Shown: positions 1 to 6,860, counted from the stretch's first letter. The stretch is 13,549 nucleotides of DNA from Euryarchaeota archaeon UBA557 (GCA_002503285.1 DARI01000019.1:1-13549); one strand, 5' to 3'. Notes: a model not told the origin generated them from the letters alone. Translations and numbers: made by a program.

Positions 1-312
1 AACTTGTCCTGCTACTACGTGATAGGTCAGAATATCTACAAGAGTTGCATTCTCTGCATCGGTATCAAAAGTTGATAAATCGATTCCTGCAGCTGCGAAT
101 GCATCATCTGTAGGAGCGAAGACCGTAAACGGGCCGTCACCGGATAAGGTATCTACTAGACCTGCTTGACTCAGAGCGGCTACTAAGGAGTCGTGAATGC
201 CTGTGTTAACTGCATTCGTAGGTATGTCTTGGGCGTCATCTGCGACCACTATCGGAGATAATGCAAGACTGGCGGTCATTAGCAGGGCTATCATAACTTT
301 TGAGTTATACAT
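1..312 (-). CDS. Fasciclin-domain secreted protein, N-terminal part (cut by window edge)
   Basis: This gene reads leftward and leaves the window at base 1 with no stop; 104 codons are visible. Residues 1 to about 22 form a signal peptide: a short polar start with one Lys, a hydrophobic run, then SPIVVADD. A FAS1 (fasciclin) domain follows, recognisable from LVAALSQAGLVDTL, GPFTVFAPTDDAF and LVDILTYHVVAGQV. FAS1 domains act in adhesion or extracellular binding; the partner is unknown here. The ATG at 312 is preferred over the in-frame ATG at 330, because a TATA element (335-342) lies about 26 nt upstream of 312 and overlaps the leader of the longer version. GC content over the first 300 bases is about 47 percent by hand count, higher than the genes to its right. 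The gene is divergent from the carotenoid operon. Confidence 0.85.
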   Translation of the reverse strand, partial: MYNSKVMIALLMTASLALSPIVVADDAQDIPTNAVNTGIHDSLVAALSQAGLVDTLSGDGPFTVFAPTDDAFAAAGIDLSTFDTDAENATLVDILTYHVVAGQV

Positions 313-334
313 GGTGCGTTGGTTTTCCATTCCC

Positions 335-343
335 CTTTTATAT
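335..343 (-). promoter_or_regulatory. TATA box of the fasciclin-domain gene
   Basis: The minus strand reads ATATAAAAG followed by GGGG. Its centre is about 26 nt upstream of the ATG at 312, the usual archaeal TATA-to-start distance, so the message would be leaderless from 312. Confidence 0.6.
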
Positions 344-391
344 GGGTGTTTGTGACCGTATCAATTCATTCTCTATTTTGAAAACGACTCA

Positions 392-400
392 TTATAAGTA
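392..400 (+). promoter_or_regulatory. TATA box of the crtI-like operon
   Basis: TTATAAGTA lies with its centre about 31 nt before the ATG at 427. Transcription would start within about 5 nt of the ATG, so the message is leaderless or nearly so. No Shine-Dalgarno site is seen between it and the start codon. Confidence 0.55.
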
Positions 401-401
401 T

Positions 402-422
402 CAAGTCTTCGACATCGACTTG
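402..422. repeat. 6-bp inverted repeat in the crtI-like promoter
   Basis: CAAGTC (402-407) and GACTTG (417-422) are perfect inverted arms around a 9-nt spacer. They lie between the TATA element and the start codon, where a bound protein would block initiation. AAGTCTTC at 403-410 also recurs at 430-437 as a direct repeat 27 nt on, overlapping the first codons. This could be an operator or chance; arms this short are not decisive. Confidence 0.35.
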
Positions 423-426
423 TAAT

Positions 427-1995
427 ATGAAGTCTTCAGATAGCGACGTAATCATCGTAGGCGCTGGACCTGGTGGTCTAGCATGCTCTTTACTACTGGC
501 AAAAGCAGGCCTAAAGGTCAAAATATTGGAAAAAACTGATTCCGTAGGAGGAAGAACCAAGGTCTTCGAAAAAGATGGTTTTCATTACGATAACGGACCT
601 ACATTTTTCCATTATACCGAAATTATTGAAGAAATATTTCAGGCAATTGGAAAGGATGCTCATGAAGAATTAAACCTGATTAGACTCGATCCTAATTATA
701 GACTAGTCTTTGGAGAAGGGGGTTCATTAAACGCAAGTACTGATGTTGAATATATGGTAGAACAAATAAAGGAACTGTGTGGTGAAAAGGACGCAGAAGG
801 ATTCAGGAATTATGTAACAGATAATAGAAAAAAATTAAAGTTATCTAAAAATTGTCTCAACTCTCCTTGGTCAAGTTGGACAGACTTAGCAAATAAACGT
901 GCACTTAGAGTTGCAAAGGTTCTTCGTCCATGGAGGAGCGTTGCATCAGATTTATCTAAATTTTTTGAAGATGATAGAATGCAATTAGCAATGAGCTTTC
1001 AAACAAAGTATTTGGGGATGTCTCCATTCCAGGCCCCAAGTTTATTCACAATTTTATCATTTTTAGAATTAGAGTATGGCATATACCATGCCAAAGGTGG
1101 TCTAGGAACTGTATCCGAGAGAATGGGAATTTTGGCTAAAGAATTAGGAGTAGAGATATGTTTTAATGAGCCGGTGGAAGAATGTATTTTCGAAGGTAAA
1201 AATATAGTTGGAGTAAAAACAAGTACTGGAACCCACACAGCAAAAAAATATGTTATGAATGTTGACTTTGCAACTGGAATGAAGGGATTAATTCCAGATA
1301 AGCTTAGAAAGAGATGGTCAAATAAAAAATTAGATGAAAAATCTTATTCTTGCTCGACATTCATGCTTTATCTTGGCATAGATAAGAAATATGATTTGGA
1401 TCATCATCAAATTTATGCTTCTAAAGACTATCATACTAATCTAAAGGATGTTACTGAAAATAAAATTACTTGGGATGACCCATCATTATACGTTCAAAAT
1501 GCTTGTTTGACAGATCCATCAATGGCTCCCGAAGGACACTCAACAATATATGTCCTAGTTCCGGTATCTAATGTACATGATTCAATAAATTGGGAAGAAA
1601 TAAAACATGACTACAGAGATGTTGTACTCGAAACTATGAAAAAACTAGGATATGATGATTTGAAAGAGCATATTATTTCAGAAACAATAGTCACTCCTGA
1701 TGATTGGGGTGCACGAGATATCTACAAAGGTGCAGTATTCAATTTAGCGCATGGACTAGATCAAATGTTGTGGAGAAGACCTCAAAATCGTTTTGAGGAA
1801 TTAAATGATTTATTTTTAGTTGGAGGAGGAACACACCCCGGAAGTGGACTTCCGACTATTTATGAAAGTGGAAGAATAAGTGCTAAGTTAATTTGTGCAG
1901 ATTTAGGAATTGAGCCAGATTGGAATGGCGTAGACACTTGGTTTGAAGACATTAAAAAACCTAAGATAAAATCCAAAATGAAGGTTGAGTTATGA
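427..1995 (+). CDS. crtI: CrtI-type carotenoid (phytoene) desaturase / FAD-dependent oxidoreductase
   Basis: This is a 522-residue flavoprotein of the CrtI family, a usual length for the family. The N-terminal Rossmann motif is VGAGPGGLA (residues 11-19), with the ribose-binding acidic residue E35 and then SVGGRTKVF (39-47). DGFHYDNGPTFF (50-61) is the conserved second block of this family. Near the C-terminus, VGGGTHPGSGLPTIYESGRI (465-484) is the CrtI FAD-binding signature. The family desaturates, and sometimes isomerises or oxidises, C30 to C50 carotenoids at the membrane. The exact step cannot be read from sequence, so the symbol marks the family only. A TATA element just upstream makes it the first gene of an operon. 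Its TGA overlaps the next ATG by 4 nt. No crtB, crtY or carotenoid oxygenase gene is present in the window. Confidence 0.88.
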   Translation: MKSSDSDVIIVGAGPGGLACSLLLAKAGLKVKILEKTDSVGGRTKVFEKDGFHYDNGPTFFHYTEIIEEIFQAIGKDAHEELNLIRLDPNYRLVFGEGGSLNASTDVEYMVEQIKELCGEKDAEGFRNYVTDNRKKLKLSKNCLNSPWSSWTDLANKRALRVAKVLRPWRSVASDLSKFFEDDRMQLAMSFQTKYLGMSPFQAPSLFTILSFLELEYGIYHAKGGLGTVSERMGILAKELGVEICFNEPVEECIFEGKNIVGVKTSTGTHTAKKYVMNVDFATGMKGLIPDKLRKRWSNKKLDEKSYSCSTFMLYLGIDKKYDLDHHQIYASKDYHTNLKDVTENKITWDDPSLYVQNACLTDPSMAPEGHSTIYVLVPVSNVHDSINWEEIKHDYRDVVLETMKKLGYDDLKEHIISETIVTPDDWGARDIYKGAVFNLAHGLDQMLWRRPQNRFEELNDLFLVGGGTHPGSGLPTIYESGRISAKLICADLGIEPDWNGVDTWFEDIKKPKIKSKMKVEL

Positions 1996-2579
1996 AAATA
2001 GCATTTTTCTTTTCACTAATTATTATTGTTGGTTCATTATCTGGGTGTGTTGAAGAAAAATCTGGGTTGATTGAATCTGAAGAAATTTCTCCTGCTCCAG
2101 AAAGAATCTCATTTAGTTCACCCATAATGGGGGATGATAGTAATAATACTGCTTTGGATCTACAAGAATATGTATCTGAAGGTCCTGTGTTATTAATTTG
2201 GGTAGCTGCAGGTTGTAGAGGATGTCATTCATGGACTGATATGATTTCGGAGGAGGTTGAAAGTGGAAATATAACTAATTCCTCAGTCCTCAGCATTCAC
2301 AGATATTCATCTTTTGAATCTCCATCTTATGTAGAAGAATCTTATGGCAAGAATTCCTCTAATCCTGTATCTTGGACGCTTGCATTACCGCAGGAAAATA
2401 CGCCGGTAATAAATTTAGATACAGGGCAAGAAAGTCAATACTCCATTTATGATTCGTTCGGAAATCCTTCTACTCCTACTTTACAAATTATGGATGAAAC
2501 AGGAAAATTAATCTGGTCTTCTAAGACCTATTGGCCGACATCTGAAATTATTGATGAAATAAAAAATATATTAAATTGA
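1992..2579 (+). CDS. Thioredoxin-fold (TlpA-like) lipoprotein
   Basis: This is a 195-residue predicted lipoprotein. A hydrophobic signal segment (residues 3-15) leads to the lipobox LSGC (16-19), so C19 would be the lipid-modified residue outside the membrane. A Ser/Glu-rich linker follows. The segment VLLIWVAAGCRGCHSW holds a CxxC pair, C75 and C78, where thioredoxin-fold proteins carry their redox site. STPTLQIMDETGKLIW near the C-terminus has the Thr-Pro (cis-Pro) strand and the G-K-L-I turn typical of TlpA/ResA-like proteins. The likely role is extracytoplasmic thiol-disulfide exchange or electron delivery; the partner is unknown. It overlaps crtI by 4 nt and lies 9 nt before the ABA4-like gene, so the three are probably translated from one message. 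Confidence 0.75.
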   Translation: MKIAFFFSLIIIVGSLSGCVEEKSGLIESEEISPAPERISFSSPIMGDDSNNTALDLQEYVSEGPVLLIWVAAGCRGCHSWTDMISEEVESGNITNSSVLSIHRYSSFESPSYVEESYGKNSSNPVSWTLALPQENTPVINLDTGQESQYSIYDSFGNPSTPTLQIMDETGKLIWSSKTYWPTSEIIDEIKNILN

Positions 2580-2588
2580 GGAAAAAAT

Positions 2589-3035
2589 ATGGACATCTTT
2601 GACTTATCATTCTTTTTCTCGACAATGTGGGTAGGGCCTTTTTGGGTTGCTATGATGGTTTATCCTGAACATGAAAGGACTCAGCAATTAATGCAGGGAC
2701 CTTGGTTTTTCTTAGGTCCAATTGCTATTTGGTTCATACTTTCATTCTCTGATCCTTCTGGCCTTATAGAGTTGGCAAAAGACTCTATGGATCCAGAAAA
2801 TGCACTACAAGGATTGGCCGATTTATTAGGAACAAAAGCTGGTGCCTCAGCCGCATGGGCTCACATGGTAGCTGGAGATATATTTGTAACTAGATGGATA
2901 TGGAAAAGATGTATGGCAGCAAAATGTGATAAGTGGATAACAATTACTTCAGTATTTTTTGGCGTAATGCTAATGCCAATAGGTCTTGCATTGAATTATG
3001 CGTTAGTAAGAGGAACGCCTAATAATCAATCATAA
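2589..3035 (+). CDS. ABA4-like (DUF4281) small integral membrane protein
   Basis: This is a 148-residue hydrophobic protein with about four membrane segments, near residues 6-25, 37-53, 84-104 and 117-141. It resembles the ABA4-like family (DUF4281). The first helix carries FFFSTMWVGPFWVAMMVYP; ERTQQLM follows; and the block AAWAHMVAGDIFVTRWIWKR (88-107) matches the family pattern W-x-H-x3-x-D-x-F-x3-R-W-I, with W90, H92, D97 and R102. In plants, ABA4 is needed to make neoxanthin from violaxanthin, so the family is tied to carotenoids. Sitting two genes after a CrtI-type desaturase supports a carotenoid role here; the exact reaction is inference. A TGAGG site lies just before the ATG, overlapping the previous stop codon. 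Confidence 0.7.
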   Translation: MDIFDLSFFFSTMWVGPFWVAMMVYPEHERTQQLMQGPWFFLGPIAIWFILSFSDPSGLIELAKDSMDPENALQGLADLLGTKAGASAAWAHMVAGDIFVTRWIWKRCMAAKCDKWITITSVFFGVMLMPIGLALNYALVRGTPNNQS

Positions 3036-3060
3036 TTAGCCACCTATTAGAGAGTGGACT

Positions 3061-3822
3061 ATGAAAATACGGTTACATCAGTTTCTATCCAAATGCGGAA
3101 TATTTTCCTCAAAGGCTGAGGTAAAAAAGGCTATTTGGGATGGAGATATTACTGTAAATGGTTCACTTGTAAAAAATATTAGTTTTGAATTTAATACTAA
3201 TAAAAAAACTGTGATGTACAAAAATAAAGAATTACATTTACCTACTGAAAATGTATATTTTTTACTCAATAAACCAGATGGATATATATGTTCTAGATTG
3301 AATTCACATGAACGAGAGTTGGATAAGAAGTCAGTATATGAGATATTCCGTAATTCTGTAAAGCCAACTGTATATGAGTCCCTAATTACAGTAGGAAGAT
3401 TGGATGAAGAAACTACTGGATTCTTAATAGTAACTACTGATGGTAAACTTGTTCATAAAATAACAGATCCAAATAAAAATATTAAAAAAACTTATTTTGT
3501 AGAGACTGGAAGTATAATTTCTGAAAAGCAAATTAGTCTAATCAGAAAGGGAGTTAAAATTATTGTTAGAGATCATGATATAACCGAAGAATACTATACC
3601 AGACCTGCAGAAGTCAGTGATATTACACATTATACTGTTAAAATAACCATTGATGAGGGTAAGAAAAGAGAAATTAGGCGAATGTTTCATTCAATAGGAA
3701 ATGAAGTGGTGGCAATACACAGATTATCAACCGAGAATATGGTACTAAGCGATTATAAATTAGATATTGGTGATTTTTGTAAGATAACTTCTGAAGATAT
3801 TGATGATTTGATATTTAATTAA
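3061..3822 (+). CDS. RsuA/RluB/RluF-type rRNA pseudouridine synthase
   Basis: This is a 253-residue pseudouridine synthase of the RsuA family. An S4 RNA-binding domain occupies residues 1 to about 60 (MKIRLHQFLSKCGIFSSKAE, then GDITVNG). The catalytic domain starts at VYFLLNKPDGYICS (65-78). The active-site block GRLDEETTGFLIVTTDG (112-128) contains the catalytic Asp at 115. The closing block EGKKREIRRMFHSIGNEV is also diagnostic. Members isomerise a single uridine in 16S or 23S rRNA; which one cannot be told from sequence. The family is mainly bacterial, so its presence among archaeal-type genes suggests transfer. The coding sequence is noticeably A/T-rich. It lies 25 nt after the ABA4-like gene and is probably the last gene of the operon. 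Confidence 0.88.
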   Translation: MKIRLHQFLSKCGIFSSKAEVKKAIWDGDITVNGSLVKNISFEFNTNKKTVMYKNKELHLPTENVYFLLNKPDGYICSRLNSHERELDKKSVYEIFRNSVKPTVYESLITVGRLDEETTGFLIVTTDGKLVHKITDPNKNIKKTYFVETGSIISEKQISLIRKGVKIIVRDHDITEEYYTRPAEVSDITHYTVKITIDEGKKREIRRMFHSIGNEVVAIHRLSTENMVLSDYKLDIGDFCKITSEDIDDLIFN

Positions 3823-3842
3823 ATTACTCAGTTATGTAATTT
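3821..3842. terminator. Inverted repeat between convergent genes, possible two-way terminator
   Basis: AAATTAC (3821-3827) and GTAATTT (3836-3842) form a perfect 7-bp stem around an 8-nt loop. It fills the short gap between two convergent stop codons. No long T run follows on either strand, so function as a terminator is uncertain. Confidence 0.35.
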
Positions 3843-3844
3843 AT

Positions 3845-4510
3845 CTAATCTGTTTCCCAATAGCTAGATTCAGTATCACTTATTGGAGTAGTTGGAGGTT
3901 TATCAGGCGTGTTTATTGAAGTTGTAGGGATAGAGGATGTTGTAAATCCTCCAGGTCCAGCAACCAAACCAACAGAAGTATCATCAGTCCCCAAAAATAG
4001 GGCAAAAATTCCACCAAGAATTAAGAATAATATTCCACAACAGACAAGAAATATGCCCCCTAATGCGGTAAGAACACTTCCACCGGCTTCTGTCAAAATT
4101 TCGCCAAAGATAGCAGATCCAGTTACAAGATAAACTTCTGAGCTGGCCTCAATAACATACTCTCCAGTAGTATTTACTGAACCTACGTGGTACCATCCCT
4201 CAGGATCATCTAGATACTCTGCTGGCTTTGAGCCGTCTTTCGTACATTCATCATTTTCATATGGGTATTCTCCCGAATCATCAGTCATTGAGAATGTGAA
4301 TGAATCACATCTAACATTATCTCTAACATATATTAGCATATATTTGTTATCAAAATTATAAGTTCCTTCTTCTCCATTCCAAACACTCACATCTTCTATA
4401 TCTATATCTTCCAAATTATCTATAGCATAACCTCCAGAAACTGTAAATATTACTCCAAGTAAAGTAATGACTCCTCCTAGACCAAGTGTAATCTTAGCTG
4501 CCGTATGCAT
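3845..4510 (-). CDS. Two-TM membrane protein of unknown function
   Basis: No family is recognised in this 221-residue protein. A short start (MHTAAK) leads into a Gly/Leu-rich membrane segment at about residues 7-30. The domain from 31 to about 140 is acidic and probably extracytoplasmic; it contains Cys68 and Cys89, which could form a disulfide, and many Asp, Glu and Tyr residues. A second, long hydrophobic segment follows at about 145-174 (GGIFLVCCGILFLILGGIFA). The tail of about 45 residues is rich in Thr, Ser and Pro. The start is well supported: TTTAAATA on the minus strand is centred about 26 nt upstream of the ATG, giving a leaderless message. The protein is on its own strand between two plus-strand units, so it is probably transcribed alone. 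Confidence 0.7.
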   Translation of the reverse strand: MHTAAKITLGLGGVITLLGVIFTVSGGYAIDNLEDIDIEDVSVWNGEEGTYNFDNKYMLIYVRDNVRCDSFTFSMTDDSGEYPYENDECTKDGSKPAEYLDDPEGWYHVGSVNTTGEYVIEASSEVYLVTGSAIFGEILTEAGGSVLTALGGIFLVCCGILFLILGGIFALFLGTDDTSVGLVAGPGGFTTSSIPTTSINTPDKPPTTPISDTESSYWETD

Positions 4511-4531
4511 GAATAGACGATGATGAATTAA

Positions 4532-4539
4532 TATTTAAA
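4532..4539 (-). promoter_or_regulatory. TATA box of the two-TM protein gene
   Basis: The minus strand reads TTTAAATA, a near-consensus archaeal TATA element. Its centre is about 25-26 nt upstream of the ATG at 4510, which predicts a leaderless transcript. Confidence 0.65.
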
Positions 4540-4586
4540 GTATTTAATTAGTAAAAAATTGTTTTAAATCAAATTAATACATATTG

Positions 4587-4594
4587 TATTAAAG
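4587..4594 (+). promoter_or_regulatory. Possible TATA box for the small ORF at 4619
   Basis: TATTAAAG is centred about 28 nt before the ATG at 4619. Together with the TTTAAATA element on the other strand, it makes this 108-nt gap a plausible divergent promoter region. Confidence 0.4.
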
Positions 4595-4618
4595 TGAAGA
4601 TACGATTCCCAAGTTATT

Positions 4619-4798
4619 ATGGCCAATGCGGAAAATAGTGATTTCTTAGGCGATATTACAAATTTTCTTTATGAAATAACATTAGGACGATTGGATAAAA
4701 GATGGTGGTGGAGAGATTGGTTGAAGCCAATGATAACAAAGATACTTCCACTAATTCCTATTTTTTACATTATTGGATGGTATTTTGATTATTTTTAA
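4619..4798 (+). CDS. Small (59-residue) single-TM protein
   Basis: This short open frame runs from ATG to TAA. The first half is polar and aromatic, with MANAENSDFLGDITNFLYEI leading to the basic-tryptophan cluster LDKRWWWRDW (residues 25-34). The second half is one hydrophobic segment, about residues 41-55 (KILPLIPIFYIIGWY), ending in DYF. The pattern of a cytoplasmic basic/Trp belt followed by a helix fits a small membrane protein inserted with its N-terminus inside. A possible TATA element lies about 28 nt upstream. No family is recognised. Support is the promoter, the coherent membrane topology and an otherwise unexplained gap; it could still be a chance frame. Confidence 0.5.
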   Translation: MANAENSDFLGDITNFLYEITLGRLDKRWWWRDWLKPMITKILPLIPIFYIIGWYFDYF

Positions 4799-4852
4799 TT
4801 ATATGTGACTTGATAGAATTGCATCATTAAAATAGAAGTTATCTCATATTAT

Positions 4853-5587
4853 TTATTTTAGGTTTGACAATCCACCATCGACATGTATAGTTTCGCCACT
4901 GATCCAATCTGGTGCATCACTAGCCAACCAAGAAGCTACATCTCCAACTTCAGAAGCCATTCCATATCTTCCAATTGGGTGCATTTTGTTGCTTGTTTCT
5001 TTTGCTGCATCTGAAGCTAATAGATTTGCAGATAATGGAGTATCGGTTAGTCCTGGAGATACAACATTAATTCTTATTCCCCTTTTAGCATATGTTGCTG
5101 CAGCTGCCCTTGCTAAACCTTCAAGACCAGATTTGGCTGCTGCAATTGCACCATGGTTAGGCATACCAACAGTAGCTGCTGCTGAAGAAAATAGTATTAT
5201 CCTGCCACCCTTATCTTTCATCATTATTCTAGCAGTTGAGCTAATCGTATTATGAGCTGTCAAAAGATTTTGATTGATTGTTTCCATGAATTGTTCAGAA
5301 GTTGTTGCGTGAGTTGGACGTAAGAAAATTGAGCCAACGGCTAGAATTACAGCATCAATTTTTTGATGTTGCTGCTTTATTGCTTTAGCAGTTTCTTGCA
5401 TTTCTACTTCATTTCTTGCATCTACAGGCATTGTGAAGATGTCTTTATCATTTGATAATTCATTAAGACTATTCTCATCTCTAGCACTCGCAACTATTGT
5501 CCAACCATTATCATTCAAATTAGAAACGACATGTTTACCAATTCCTCCAGTAGCTCCTATCACCCATGCAACTTTTGATTCTGTCAT
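4853..5587 (-). CDS. SDR-family protein lacking the catalytic tyrosine
   Basis: This is a 244-residue classical-length short-chain dehydrogenase/reductase. The cofactor loop IGATGGIGKHV (10-20) and the D56 region (PVDARNE) fit NAD(P)(H) binding. ILFSSAAATVG (131-141) carries the expected serine, S135. At the YxxxK position the protein reads IAAAK (148-152): K152 is present, but the tyrosine is Ile148, encoded ATT. S135 to I148 is the normal Ser-Tyr spacing of 13, so the gap is real and not an alignment slip. The late motifs RGIRINVVSPGLTDTPL and SGETIHVDGG are intact. It may use another acid, work on an unusual substrate, or bind without catalysis. Its ATG overlaps the TGA of the kinase-like gene, with a strong AAAGGAG site inside the end of that gene, so the two are co-translated. 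Confidence 0.85.
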   Translation of the reverse strand: MTESKVAWVIGATGGIGKHVVSNLNDNGWTIVASARDENSLNELSNDKDIFTMPVDARNEVEMQETAKAIKQQHQKIDAVILAVGSIFLRPTHATTSEQFMETINQNLLTAHNTISSTARIMMKDKGGRIILFSSAAATVGMPNHGAIAAAKSGLEGLARAAAATYAKRGIRINVVSPGLTDTPLSANLLASDAAKETSNKMHPIGRYGMASEVGDVASWLASDAPDWISGETIHVDGGLSNLK

Positions 5588-6819
5588 ACCAATATCTCCT
5601 TTCCTAATCCTAATCCTTCTCTGAACTCATCCAGAGATGGGCCCATTTCATGGATTAATTTTACATCTGGATGGGTTCGGATTACTAATCCATCCATGTA
5701 CATGAGTGATCTAATGATGGGGAATGCTTCTTCTCCAAAATCTGCACCCGCTTCTTCTACTGCTGCCCTCACTGTTTTCATCATAACTTCTGTGAGACTT
5801 TGTTCTCCAACTGATTTGTCTTCGAATCCGTCATAAATATCAGACATTTTGCCTTTAAATTTAATAATTTTATTTTCACTAGGTCGTGATTCGGCTAGAG
5901 CTAGTAGAGCTTCGTATGCATCATCTTTAGAATCAGCAGATAGGTGCTCAAAGAATCTGAAAAGGGAGAGGCTGATACGTTTTGGAGAATCGCAAATCGC
6001 ACCATTATCTATGAATACAAAGTTTCCATCTTTATCAATTATACAATTACCAGGATGGAGGTCACCATGGAAGGTTCCGACTCCAAACATATATGCTCCA
6101 TGGATTCTAAATAATTCAATTAGATAATCCCAATCTAGATTTTGAGCTCTAATTCCTTCTTCTAATGTTATTCCATCTATAAATTCTGATACTAAAACAT
6201 CTTCATTTGATAATTCTTCATAATATTTTGGAAATTTGAGTCTTGGCATTGGAAAATTCTCTTCTAAATCGGATTGAATTTGTTTTAATTTATTTCCGCC
6301 CTTAATTTCATTATTTAGATTAAGTTCTCTCAAAGTATAATCTTCAACGTGATTCAATAGAGCAATTGGGTTACCAACTTTTCTTAATTTGGGCGAAAAC
6401 AATATTAGAATTTTTAGCCATCTCTTCATCCTATAGACATCTTTTTGGAATTTATTCTTATGATCTGCTTTTATAATTTTTACAACGACTTCATCACCCG
6501 TTTTTAGTCGAGCCCTGTGAACTTGCCCTACTGATGCTGCAGCTAATGGAGTATCATCGAACCATTCAATAGAATCATGAAATTTCATAGACGCTTTGCT
6601 TTTCAATATATTTTGAACATTCTCAGTTGGAATTGTAGAAGCTTGTCCATAAAGTGTTTGAAGTTGTTTACATTTTTCAATTGATAGTAAATCTGGCCTT
6701 AGTGCAAATATTTGTGATAATTTTACTGCAAGAAGCCCTTGAGATTGAATCCAAGCTAGATTTGCCTCTTTTTTCCTGAGGATTTGATACATAAAGCGAC
6801 TGAACGTAAAGAACCTCAT
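5584..6819 (-). CDS. UbiB/ABC1/ADCK-family atypical kinase
   Basis: This is a 411-residue protein of the ABC1/UbiB family, whose members support isoprenoid-quinone synthesis or lipid handling through ATP binding or ATPase activity. The Ala-rich loop LAAASVGQVH (92-101) replaces the glycine loop, as in UbiB and ADCK3. VVKI carries the likely lysine K114, and HGDLHPGNCIID (251-262) is the catalytic loop. Three usual motifs are altered: KxGQ reads KLSQ (33-36), the ExD motif reads ELN (165-167), and the DFG-like metal site reads DNG (271-273). It is shorter than bacterial UbiB and has no clear C-terminal membrane helix pair. GGAG lies about 8 nt before the ATG. The overlap with the SDR gene suggests the two work on the same molecule. 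Confidence 0.85.
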   Translation of the reverse strand: MRFFTFSRFMYQILRKKEANLAWIQSQGLLAVKLSQIFALRPDLLSIEKCKQLQTLYGQASTIPTENVQNILKSKASMKFHDSIEWFDDTPLAAASVGQVHRARLKTGDEVVVKIIKADHKNKFQKDVYRMKRWLKILILFSPKLRKVGNPIALLNHVEDYTLRELNLNNEIKGGNKLKQIQSDLEENFPMPRLKFPKYYEELSNEDVLVSEFIDGITLEEGIRAQNLDWDYLIELFRIHGAYMFGVGTFHGDLHPGNCIIDKDGNFVFIDNGAICDSPKRISLSLFRFFEHLSADSKDDAYEALLALAESRPSENKIIKFKGKMSDIYDGFEDKSVGEQSLTEVMMKTVRAAVEEAGADFGEEAFPIIRSLMYMDGLVIRTHPDVKLIHEMGPSLDEFREGLGLGKEILV

Positions 6820-6860
6820 TATTACTTCTCCAAATGTAATAGAATATAACTGATAGTAAT

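Noticed and set aside
366..560. Antisense open frame over the crtI-like start
   Set aside because: It overlaps the conserved FAD-binding region of crtI on the other strand and has no recognisable motif.
999..1238. Antisense open frame inside the crtI-like gene
   Set aside because: It lies wholly within a well-supported gene and has no promoter or domain of its own.
427..3822. Complete retinal or carotenoid synthesis cluster with rhodopsin
   Set aside because: Only the desaturase and the ABA4-like gene are present; no phytoene synthase, lycopene cyclase, carotenoid oxygenase or rhodopsin reading frame is seen in the window.
4799..4852. Terminator hairpin between the small ORF and the SDR gene
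   Set aside because: Only ATATG/CATAT arms about 40 nt apart can be paired, too short and distant to support a call.
5849..6127. Plus-strand frame inside the UbiB-like gene
   Set aside because: It is the mirror of the conserved HGDLHPGN region of the real gene; the translated protein has no coherent features.
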